In this document: positions 8,243-15,700 of the stretch, one piece after another
Layout: each line of letters starts with the position of its first letter
How positions within the stretch are numbered: position 1 is the stretch's first letter
Assembly (NCBI GenBank): GCA_947168935.1
Contig: CAMVNV010000021.1
Coordinates: 1 to 36,326 of the forward strand
DNA length: 36,326 nucleotides
Origin: an uncultured Butyrivibrio sp.
Lineage (GTDB): Bacteria > Bacillota > Clostridia > Lachnospirales > Lachnospiraceae
Reading direction: 5' to 3'
Position numbers and translations under genes: made by a program
The notes under the pieces: model-generated
The model's input: the letters and a program-made list of their open reading frames with translations, nothing else
Told to the model about the DNA's origin: nothing
The model's database searches: none

Positions 8243-9091
8243 ATGAAAAAATCTACAGTAAAAAAATCTACAGTAAAAAAATCAGTATCACTATTAATAG
8301 TTGCAGTATTCACAGTCCTGATGTTTTTTACCACTACATCTTTTGACAGCCGCGCTGAAGATCCTTATGAAGTACTTCTGTCAGCGACTACAGTATATAA
8401 TGGCGTTGATTATAGCGCAGAGTATGATGCCTACTGCTATTACATGAACTATGCAGATCTTCGGGCAGCTTTTGGAATGAATCCGGATGCACTTATCATG
8501 CACTACGCCCTGTACGGAAGATATGAAGGCAGAATAGCCAACAGACTTATTTCCTCGGAGGAAGTAGTAGTCCCTTCGGGAGACAGCTCTGTAACAGTTA
8601 TAGAGATAACCCCGCATGACAACGGCGGAATGACAGCCAAGCAGGAACAGATCGCAAGAAGCAAAGCTTCCCAGATCGCAACCGAGATCAAAAAAGCTGC
8701 AGGTAACTATACACCCAAAAAAGGCGCAGGTGTAGAAATCCTTGAATGTGCCTATGCTGCAGGAATTGTTCAGGCATACTGTAATGACGGCACCTATACA
8801 ACGTCGGGCACTCACTACCGTACCGCATATGGCGTATTTGTAGCACGCGAATACTCAAGCGAAGGAGCTACAAGAGCCCTCGGACTTATCCTTGACTACC
8901 TCGGAATCCGATGGGAGCATGCAAATATTGGAACTTACGCCGATCAGTGGTGCAGGGTTATAGCAGATAACCAGGAAGGCTTTGCAGATGGAATCAATGG
9001 AGTGGCAGGGTACGGCAAGAGCTCCCTTGAAGGCGGATCCGGCAAAGAAATAAGCTATGCAGATGTAAGAGCGATATTCAGCGTATATTGA
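8243..9091 (+). CDS. Secreted protein with a degenerate transglutaminase-like domain
   Basis: 282 aa. A Lys-rich N-terminus and hydrophobic core (about 14-32) form a signal peptide, probably cut near SRA-EDP. Residues 53-98 (YNGVDYSAEYDAYCYYMNY, then HYALYGRYEGR) match a short secreted-protein repeat seen in Lachnospiraceae. Residues 160-260 resemble a transglutaminase/cysteine-protease-like core (GATRALGLILDYLG, DQWCRV, FADGINGVAGYG). Family members I recall have YSCAG and HQWC; here they read YSSEG (Ser206) and DQWC (Asp235), so the Cys and His appear lost while Asp249 remains. It is more likely a binding or structural protein than an enzyme. GGAGG lies 11 nt before ATG. A 15-bp tandem repeat encodes the start of the signal peptide. 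Confidence 0.75.
   Translation: MKKSTVKKSTVKKSVSLLIVAVFTVLMFFTTTSFDSRAEDPYEVLLSATTVYNGVDYSAEYDAYCYYMNYADLRAAFGMNPDALIMHYALYGRYEGRIANRLISSEEVVVPSGDSSVTVIEITPHDNGGMTAKQEQIARSKASQIATEIKKAAGNYTPKKGAGVEILECAYAAGIVQAYCNDGTYTTSGTHYRTAYGVFVAREYSSEGATRALGLILDYLGIRWEHANIGTYADQWCRVIADNQEGFADGINGVAGYGKSSLEGGSGKEISYADVRAIFSVY
8246..8287 (+). repeat. 15-bp tandem repeat in the signal-peptide region
   Basis: Two identical 15-bp units, AAAAAATCTACAGTA (8246-8260 and 8261-8275), are followed by a partial third copy. They encode KKSTV-KKSTV-KKS, lengthening the positive N-region of the signal peptide without changing frame. Confidence 0.85.
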
Positions 9092-9093
9092 TT

Positions 9094-10125
9094 ATGAAAA
9101 AAGATTGTATTAAAGCTTTGAAAAAATGGATTCTGAGAAAAAAGATCCTGAGAATAAATAAAACTCTTGCAGGAAAAACCGCGGTAGTGATACTTGCGGC
9201 TTTTCTTGCTGTTTTAAATACACCACTTGGCTCATATGCGGAGGAACTGACATCAATAAACGTTAATACCTTTAGTAACCCTGACAGCATCACATCTCTT
9301 CATATAGGCAAAAATGTCAATGAGATATCCAGCAATTCTTTTGTCAACATGTTCAATCTCAAAGAGATAACAGTAAGCGCAAATAACCGTTACTTCTCAT
9401 CCTATGACGGATGCCTTTATGACAAGAACCAGAAAACTCTTCTGTGCTTCCCCCAGGCAAGAAATTCTGCATATATTCCTGATTCTGTCGTTGCCATAGG
9501 TCAGTATGCCTTAAGCGGTGTCCAATCTGATCTTAAGAAGCAGATAGAAACTACAGTCGCCTATAATAGCGAAGCAGGCGGCGAGGAAAATGATATTACA
9601 ACTCCCCACCTTGTTCATACGGCCAGCGGCCTTATGTGGGATGATGGTCATGGCAACATAGTATCTGTTAATGACGGCCTCCTTCTTGTGGTAGCACAGT
9701 TTGTAGATGATAACACAACAAGCGGAATGAGACAGAATGAACAGCTTAAAAGCTGCTACAAAGCCCTTATAGAAGACGTAGCATATAATGACTATTTCTA
9801 TTCCCCTACAGGAGACTGGACCAAGGAAAAGGCGTTGTCTACCATTACCAATAAGTCAGGAGATGCTTATGGCATGTCTGCGGCCTTTGCTTATATAGCT
9901 TCAAGCCTTGGATACAGATCAAGAGTCATGGTCGGCATCATCACAGATAGCGAAGGCAAGAGCCAGTCAACAGCCTGGGTTCAGGTCGAAGTCGACGGCA
10001 CCTACTACATATTTGACCCTGCCATGGAAAAAAATCTTGGGTATGACTGCTACAAGATACCGTTAAGTTCTGATAGTAACGGAATTTCGAGAACTAATAG
10101 TGCATCTTATACAGTAGTTTTTTGA
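9094..10125 (+). CDS. Secreted protein with BspA-like leucine-rich segment and degenerate transglutaminase-like domain
   Basis: 343 aa from ATG 9094; a TTG two codons earlier is possible but has no ribosome site. The signal peptide has a hydrophobic stretch TAVVILAAFLAVL and a SYA-EE cleavage site. Residues about 65-145 form one or two BspA-type leucine-rich units (SLHIGKNVNEISSNSF, AYIPDSVVAIGQYALSG). Residues about 195-315 look like a bacterial transglutaminase core: GDAYGMSAAFAYIASSLGY, TAWVQVEVDG and YYIFDP. The usual GDCY Cys is Ala258 and the usual HAW/HGW His is Thr293; the Asp of FDP (Asp308) is kept. It is therefore probably not catalytic. Its start overlaps or abuts the stop of the preceding gene (TGATTATG), so the two are coupled. 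Confidence 0.75.
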   Translation: MKKDCIKALKKWILRKKILRINKTLAGKTAVVILAAFLAVLNTPLGSYAEELTSINVNTFSNPDSITSLHIGKNVNEISSNSFVNMFNLKEITVSANNRYFSSYDGCLYDKNQKTLLCFPQARNSAYIPDSVVAIGQYALSGVQSDLKKQIETTVAYNSEAGGEENDITTPHLVHTASGLMWDDGHGNIVSVNDGLLLVVAQFVDDNTTSGMRQNEQLKSCYKALIEDVAYNDYFYSPTGDWTKEKALSTITNKSGDAYGMSAAFAYIASSLGYRSRVMVGIITDSEGKSQSTAWVQVEVDGTYYIFDPAMEKNLGYDCYKIPLSSDSNGISRTNSASYTVVF

Positions 10126-10187
10126 CCAAACACTCTATCTTTTTAGCCAAAGAATCCTCTATAATATAATAAGAATTAGGGAAAATT

Positions 10188-10205
10188 CCTTAAATTTGTT
10201 TAAGG
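10188..10205. repeat. 7-bp perfect inverted repeat next to the udk promoter
   Basis: CCTTAAA-TTTG-TTTAAGG ends two bases before a candidate -35 element. This position suits an operator. It has no T tract, so it is not a terminator. Confidence 0.4.
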
Positions 10206-10207
10206 TA

Positions 10208-10237
10208 TTGACTATAATGCGTACTTTGAGATATTCT
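10208..10237 (+). promoter_or_regulatory. Candidate sigma-A promoter for udk
   Basis: TTGACT (10208-10213), 18-bp spacer, TATTCT (10232-10237), about 105 bp before udk. A better -10 (TATAAT, 10160-10165) lies upstream but lacks a good -35. Both calls are by eye. Confidence 0.4.
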
Positions 10238-10279
10238 GTATCACGATGATTTTTTCTGTCATTCGTAAGCAGAAGTCAT

Positions 10280-10306
10280 CTTGAAGTGAATCTTATTCGA
10301 TTCAAG
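10280..10306 (+). other. Short hairpin in the udk leader
   Basis: The CTTGAA and TTCAAG arms enclose an inner GAAT-CTT-ATTC stem, with one mismatch and one wobble between. It lies 36 bp before the udk start and may be a leader hairpin or operator. It matches no riboswitch I know. Confidence 0.35.
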
Positions 10307-10342
10307 CCTTAATTAGTTATTTCAGAGAGGAAGGAATTTTAG

Positions 10343-10966
10343 ATGTCTCAGACCCCATTTATCATAGGAATCGCCGGCGGTACCGGTTCAGGAAAGTCCA
10401 CTTTTACCAACAGACTTAAACATATATTCAAAGATCAGGTTACAGTCCTGTATTACGATAACTACTATAAAGCTCATAATGATCTTCCTTTCGAAGAGAG
10501 AAAAAAGATCAATTATGACCACCCGGATGCATTCGAAACAGACCTTCTTCTCGAGCACCTCAAAATGCTCAAGGCAGGAAAGTCAATTGAATGTCCTGTT
10601 TATGACTACAAACAGCACAACCGTTCTGAAGAAGTTACTATAGTTGAACCAAGTCACATCATCCTTCTTGAAGGCATTCTCGTACTTGCAGATTCACGCC
10701 TTCGTGATCAGATGGATATCAAGATCTTCGTTGAGGCTGATGCTGATGAGAGAATCCTTCGCCGTGTAGTACGTGACGTTAAGGAAAGAGGAAGAGACAT
10801 CGACAACATCGTAGAGCAGTATCTTACAACAGTTAAGCCTATGCATTACCTCTACGTTGAGCCTACAAGAGTATATGCAGACCTTGTTATCAACAGCGGT
10901 ATGAATGACATGGCACTCGATGTTATGGCAACCAAGATCAACTCCCTTATTGAAGGTAAGAACTAA
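10343..10966 (+). CDS. udk: Uridine kinase (uridine/cytidine salvage)
   Basis: 207-aa P-loop kinase that phosphorylates uridine and cytidine to UMP and CMP using ATP or GTP; cytosolic. Walker A is GIAGGTGSGKST at the N-terminus. Family motifs follow: YYDNYYKAH, the NYDHPDAFE substrate segment, CPVYDYKQHNR, ILLEGILVL and the RRVVRDVKERGRD lid. Length and order match bacterial Udk. A GAGAGGAAGG ribosome site lies upstream. It is a single-gene unit ended by a rho-independent terminator 16 bp after the stop. Uridine kinases and phosphoribulokinases share a fold, but the motifs here are clearly Udk. Confidence 0.95.
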   Translation: MSQTPFIIGIAGGTGSGKSTFTNRLKHIFKDQVTVLYYDNYYKAHNDLPFEERKKINYDHPDAFETDLLLEHLKMLKAGKSIECPVYDYKQHNRSEEVTIVEPSHIILLEGILVLADSRLRDQMDIKIFVEADADERILRRVVRDVKERGRDIDNIVEQYLTTVKPMHYLYVEPTRVYADLVINSGMNDMALDVMATKINSLIEGKN

Positions 10967-10981
10967 ACATAAGATTATTTT

Positions 10982-11008
10982 AGCCGGTGCAATGCGCCGG
11001 CTTTTCTT
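10982..11008 (+). terminator. Rho-independent terminator after udk
   Basis: A 9-bp stem, AGCCGGTGC/GCGCCGGCT with one T-G wobble and an AAT loop, is followed by TTTTCTT. Confidence 0.85.
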
Positions 11009-11055
11009 ATGGTAAAATAATGTTTACTTTATTTTTGGGAAAAGGGGAAATTGCA

Positions 11056-11817
11056 ATGGATAAGGCTTTTGAAGGTATGAACAAAAGAGAAGAATTAGAT
11101 GATAAATTATTCGATTTATCATTAGATATATCAAAAGAAATGATACTTTCCAAAAAGTATATGCCATCATTTATGAAGGATACAAGGGAACCCTTTGACA
11201 TAAAAGGAATTGGCTATACGTTTTTTTATAATGATGGGAAAAGCTCTTCATGCAATAGATTTTTTCGCTTTGAAGAGTTTGAAGGAGAGGGTATATCAGT
11301 AAGCTTCATGATCGAGTACGCCATATACCTTGATTATGATATCCAGCACCTGTATGACCTTGAACACGTATTCGTGTACGTTGCAGAGGATGGAAACGTA
11401 TGTGCTGTAGAATCAAGCTTTCATGGCAAGTTCTTTAATTCACTTTTATCTTGCGGTCAGCCGCTTTCTTTTATTGATGGGGTAAGACCAGTACTGTATA
11501 TGCAGCCAGGTAAGCATGCCCTGATGCCAGATCCTAAGCTTTTTGAGTTGTTCCCCCATTACAAGACATCCTGCAATAATCTTGCAGGCTCTGATGGCCT
11601 CTTGATTCCTGATTTTCTGGAAGGTGAGATCAGAAAAGAGACTGATACAGATGAAAAGGTTAAAGCTTATATAGCATCTAAATACGCCTTTACCCCGTCA
11701 TTTGAATTTGAAAGCTATGACCCTGGCGAAGACGTCCTTATGCCCTGGAAGGAGCTTAGAAATACAATAGTTACCAGAATTAACAATATTCTTGAAATGA
11801 TAAATAGCCAGGGATAA
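11056..11817 (+). CDS. Conserved protein of unknown function
   Basis: 253 aa from ATG 11056, which has AAGGGGA eight bases upstream. An earlier in-frame ATG at 10987 lies inside the udk terminator and is rejected. No signal peptide or membrane helix is seen, so it is probably cytosolic. I cannot name a family. The centre holds a striking segment, DYDIQHLYDLEHVFVYV followed by SSFHG, and later VLYMQPGKHALMP. The clustered His/Asp/Glu residues could bind a metal, and the HxxDLEHVxVYV pattern faintly recalls Vps62-like proteins. This is pattern resemblance only. It stands alone between terminators and gives no context clue. Confidence 0.7.
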   Translation: MDKAFEGMNKREELDDKLFDLSLDISKEMILSKKYMPSFMKDTREPFDIKGIGYTFFYNDGKSSSCNRFFRFEEFEGEGISVSFMIEYAIYLDYDIQHLYDLEHVFVYVAEDGNVCAVESSFHGKFFNSLLSCGQPLSFIDGVRPVLYMQPGKHALMPDPKLFELFPHYKTSCNNLAGSDGLLIPDFLEGEIRKETDTDEKVKAYIASKYAFTPSFEFESYDPGEDVLMPWKELRNTIVTRINNILEMINSQG

Positions 11818-11825
11818 TCTCTCAC

Positions 11826-11868
11826 GACATTTATCAGATGAAAATGTCATTCATCCGATAAAAATGTC
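11826..11868. repeat. GACATTT/AAATGTC inverted repeat with an extra AAATGTC copy
   Basis: GACATTT (11826-11832) pairs with AAATGTC at 11842-11848 and equally with a second copy at 11862-11868. The structure follows the preceding stop by 9 bp. It has no T tract. Confidence 0.45.
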
Positions 11869-11976
11869 AATTCGTCGTCATGCTTTCTTTTTCTTCGGAA
11901 ACAGAGTAAAATAGTGGCTTATGGTGATTTTTGACTTGATAAGAAGTGACAACGCTTAAAAAGAGGAGAAGAAAGA

Positions 11977-12471
11977 ATGCGTAAAGTTAAAAAAGTACAT
12001 AAGATGATAGCACGGTTTATTGCAATTGTTTTGGGTATAACCGCTACAGTATTAACCCTTAAGGGCGTAGATATGAATATAAAAGGATTTGATCCTGAGA
12101 CAGTTGGTTTTTTGGGTAAAATTGCAAACTTTGCAATAGGTCCGTTTTTAGTTGCTTTGGTATATTGTGTCTATTTTGCAACTGTTTTTATTGCCGGCAT
12201 AGGTTTTGCCATGGATAGAAGTGATATGGCTCCTGTAGTTACCAGAGGTGGCCGTGTTTATACATTTGAGCCAACTTTCCTTGGAAGATGCGTTTCTTGT
12301 TTTGGATATCTTGTAGGCTTTGTCCTGATCATGGCTTTGATACTTCAGTTCATTCCTTCTGATTGGTCAATCGCGCTTGCTGTTGTATTTATGCTGTTTG
12401 CCTTAGTTGAGCACATCCTTTTCTTTAAGGTCCTTATTTGGGACGGCATTGTGGTAAAGGTTAGAAAATAA
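11977..12471 (+). CDS. Small integral membrane protein of unknown function
   Basis: 164 aa with a basic N-terminus and about four hydrophobic segments: IARFIAIVLGITATVLTL, IGPFLVALVYCVYFATVFIAGIGFA, SCFGYLVGFVLIMALILQFI and WSIALAVVFMLFALVEHILFF. A polar loop with RGGRVYTFEPTFLGR lies between helices 2 and 3. No enzyme motif is seen and I recognise no family. A strong AGAGGAGAAG site precedes the ATG. A weak possible promoter (TTTCTT, 17 bp, TAAAAT at 11907-11912) lies upstream. The gene appears monocistronic and is followed by a strong terminator. Confidence 0.75.
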   Translation: MRKVKKVHKMIARFIAIVLGITATVLTLKGVDMNIKGFDPETVGFLGKIANFAIGPFLVALVYCVYFATVFIAGIGFAMDRSDMAPVVTRGGRVYTFEPTFLGRCVSCFGYLVGFVLIMALILQFIPSDWSIALAVVFMLFALVEHILFFKVLIWDGIVVKVRK

Positions 12472-12473
12472 TA

Positions 12474-12539
12474 GGCAAAGATGCTATTGATGGCAAAGTT
12501 GCAGATGCAGTATATTTTGTAAATCCTAAGACAAGATAA
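12474..12539 (+). pseudogene. Possible 3' remnant of a coding sequence (about 21 codons)
   Basis: Directly after the membrane-protein stop, and in another frame, 21 sense codons read GKDAIDGKVADAVYFVNPKT-R before TAA. The AVYFVNPKT pattern resembles cell-wall hydrolases of the SleB type (AlYFyNPkTa), but the stretch is too short to be sure and has no start or ribosome site. It may be a decayed gene end or chance. Confidence 0.2.
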
Positions 12540-12567
12540 AAAGTAGAATATTCATAAGTAAGTTTAT

Positions 12568-12609
12568 AATCCCGCGCAGATTCAGTGCTGAACCTGCGTG
12601 GGATTTTTT
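12568..12609 (+). terminator. Strong rho-independent terminator
   Basis: Long stem AATCCCGCGCAG.TTCA / TGAA.CTGCGTGGGATT with one wobble and one mismatch, loop GTGC, then TTTTT. It insulates the GH38 region from the upstream genes. Confidence 0.88.
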
Positions 12610-12712
12610 GTTGTCAATAAATGATACATAATAATGAGAAATAGAACAAATATGGCATAGTTTTTTGGGGCGAATTATTTAATACTAAATATGGAGCCGA
12701 AGTAAACACAGA

Positions 12713-12718
12713 TATAAT
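12713..12718 (+). promoter_or_regulatory. Candidate -10 element for the mannosidase operon
   Basis: A perfect TATAAT lies 71 bp before the GH38 start. The matching -35 position (about 12690, TATGGA) is poor, so the promoter may need an activator such as the AraC protein encoded downstream. Confidence 0.3.
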
Positions 12719-12788
12719 TATTTATAAAAGCAAAAAGTACGATTCAAGGCTTCACGGAAGACAGATTCTTAAAAAGCGGAGAACACTT

Positions 12789-15700
12789 ATGTACAGTCAA
12801 GAACAAACTATAGATCAGATTCAAAAATTTGTAGATGGCCTCGCATCAAAGCGCTGGACTCAAGTATCCAGAGTTCAGGATATAGAAGGCTTTGGTGGTA
12901 TCTATTATAAGAAAATCCCTTATGGAGTAAGAACACAGGTGGTTAATGACCATGAAGGCTTTGATCATTTTGATCCCGATTCTCTTTGGGGCGGAAGTGA
13001 CCAGCATTATTATTTCAGGTTCACTTTCAAAGTGCCTGAAGTTTATGATGGTAAGACCCTTTTGATGTTCATATCAACAGGTGCCGATGATATCTGGAAT
13101 ACAGACAATCCCCAGATGATGATCTATGTTAATGGGAAGCTGTATTGTGCCATGGACATGAATCATGATCATGTGAAAATAAGTGAAAGTGCTGCTTTGG
13201 GAGATGAGTATGAAATTGGTATATATGCATATTCCAATACAGTAAACGCTACAAACAGCCTTGGCATTAGATTTACTTCTGAAGATAAGGATATGATAAG
13301 GCTCTACTACGATATCGAGACTCCATTTGAAGTATTAAAGAGCCTTCCTGAAGATGATAGTAATAGACAGCTCCTTATAGATGTTCTTAGTAAGGCTATA
13401 AGTCTTGATCCTAAAGATATATCAGATTATCTACTGAATAATTTATATGGCAAAGATATACCAGAAGCTACAGTCAAAAGCATAGGTCATACCCATATAG
13501 ATGTTGCCTGGAAGTGGCCTCTTCGCCAGACTAGAGAAAAGGTCATAAGAAGCTGGACTAATGTTCTTAAGCTAATGGACAGATATCCGGAATATCATTT
13601 TATGGCAAGTACTCCTCAGATGTACGAATTTGTATCAGAAGATGAACCTGAGCTTTTTGACAGGATCAAAGAAAAGGTCAAAGAAGGTAGATTCGAACCT
13701 GAAGGTTGCATGTGGCTTGAGCCAGACTGCAACATTCCATCAGGCGAGTCTCTTATCCGCCAGATAATATATGGACAGAGATATTTCAAAGAGAACTTCG
13801 GCCATGAAACTCAGGTTCTCTGGATCCCGGATGCATTTGGATATAGCTCAGCGCTTCCCCAGATCCTGTCTAAAAGCGGCATCAAATATTTCATGACAAC
13901 TAAGCTTTCCTGGAATGATACTAACAGATTGCCCTATGACCTTATGTATTTTAAGGGGATTGACGGAAGCAAAGTCCTTTTGTACGTCATCACTACCTGC
14001 GATAACAAGAATGCTTTGGAAGCAGGATACGACAAGCTTCTTAACTATACCTACAATGGACTTCAGAATCCGTCCGAAGTTATGGGAACATGGAATGCTT
14101 TCCGTCAGAAGGATATTACTAATAACGTTCTAACATGCTATGGATACGGCGATGGAGGCGGCGGCCCAACTGAAGATATGCTTGAAAGGTCCAGGCGCAT
14201 GAGTCTTGGAATCCCAGGATGCCCAAGAACTGAGCAGACATCCCTCACAGACTTTTTCCATAAGCTTGAAGAAGATTTTGAGAAGGCTCAAGATAAGCCT
14301 GAGTGGTCAGATGAGCTCTACCTTGAATACCACAGGGGCACCTACACATCCATGGGCGCCAACAAGCGCTACAACAGACTTTCAGAATACATGATCCAGG
14401 ATGCTGAATTTATGTGCATCATGAACATGCTCCTTAATAATAAGGCTTATCCTTCCAAAGAAATCGATGATATCTGGAAGATAATCCTTTTAAACCAGTT
14501 CCACGACATCCTGCCTGGATCGTCGATTAAGGATGTATATGACGATTCTAAAAAGCAGTATGTAAAGATACTCGCGGATGGTAAAGATATCATAGATAAG
14601 TCTGGAAAAGATATTGTTGCTTTCATACAGGGCTTTGATGGTGAGAATAGAAAAGAATCCTTTATTTGTATAAATGCGGCAGGCCATAGCAGAAAAGGCC
14701 TTGCCAGATTAGAAGACGGAAGACTTGTAGAAGTTAAAGATATAGTGCCAGCAAAGGGCCTTGCAAAGGTTTCGATTGATTACGCTGATTCTTTTTCCAA
14801 AGAAGGACATAACCCTATGTCTGCCATGAAAAGAGAAGATGGCAGCCTGGTTGTATCAACGCTGTTCTTCGAAGCTGTATTTGACAGCTGCGGCGAGATA
14901 ACAGGGCTTTTTGACAAGGTTTCTGGAAGGATGGTCAGGGATGAATCTGGAAGTCCTCTTGGAAGACTCATAGCCTTTGAGGATAAGCCCAAGGAGTACG
15001 ACTGCTGGAACATAGATGCAGACTATGAGAACGTGCAGGAAGCTGTAACAGATCTTTCTAAGATGGAGATAGTGCAGGATGATCCATATACGCTGACAAT
15101 ACATCTTGAAAGGAAGTTTAGAAATTCGGCTATAAATCAAAACGTGGTATTTTATTCAAATACCAGCAGAATCGATTTCGTAACAGATATTGACTGGCAT
15201 GAGCATCAGGTGCTTCTGAAAGCAGCATTTCCGCTTAACGTAAAGGCTGACAAGGTTACCGCTGAGATCCAGTTTGGTAATGTTTCAAGAACCCTTAAAC
15301 CTAAGACAAGCTGGGACAAGGCCCGCTTTGAGATGTGTGCTCATAGGTGGGTTGATATGTCAGAGCCTGAGTCTGAGGGAGGAAAGTTTGGAGTAGCTAT
15401 CCTAAACGACTGCAAATACGGCTATGACGCTAAGGATAGCACCATAAGGCTGACACTCCTTAAATCAGGAATATATCCAAATCCTGAGGCTGACAACGGG
15501 CACCATCACTTCACCTACTCGCTATATACCCATAAGGGGGATTACAGGCAGGGCAAAGTCATAGAGGAAGCTGAAAACCTTAACAGGCCGCTTATATTGA
15601 TCCCGGCAGCAGGTGATAGGAGTCTTGGCATTAACACCAAAGATTCTATTAGCGAAAGAAAGACCTCAGACAGTAGTACTTATCTTCCAAATAGCTTTGG

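Noticed and set aside
10987-11055. Upstream ATG for the unassigned gene at 11056
   Set aside because: The ATG lies within the udk terminator stem, and a better ribosome site serves ATG 11056.
12713-12718. Complete sigma-A promoter for the mannosidase operon
   Set aside because: The -10 is perfect but no acceptable -35 is present, so only the -10 is listed.
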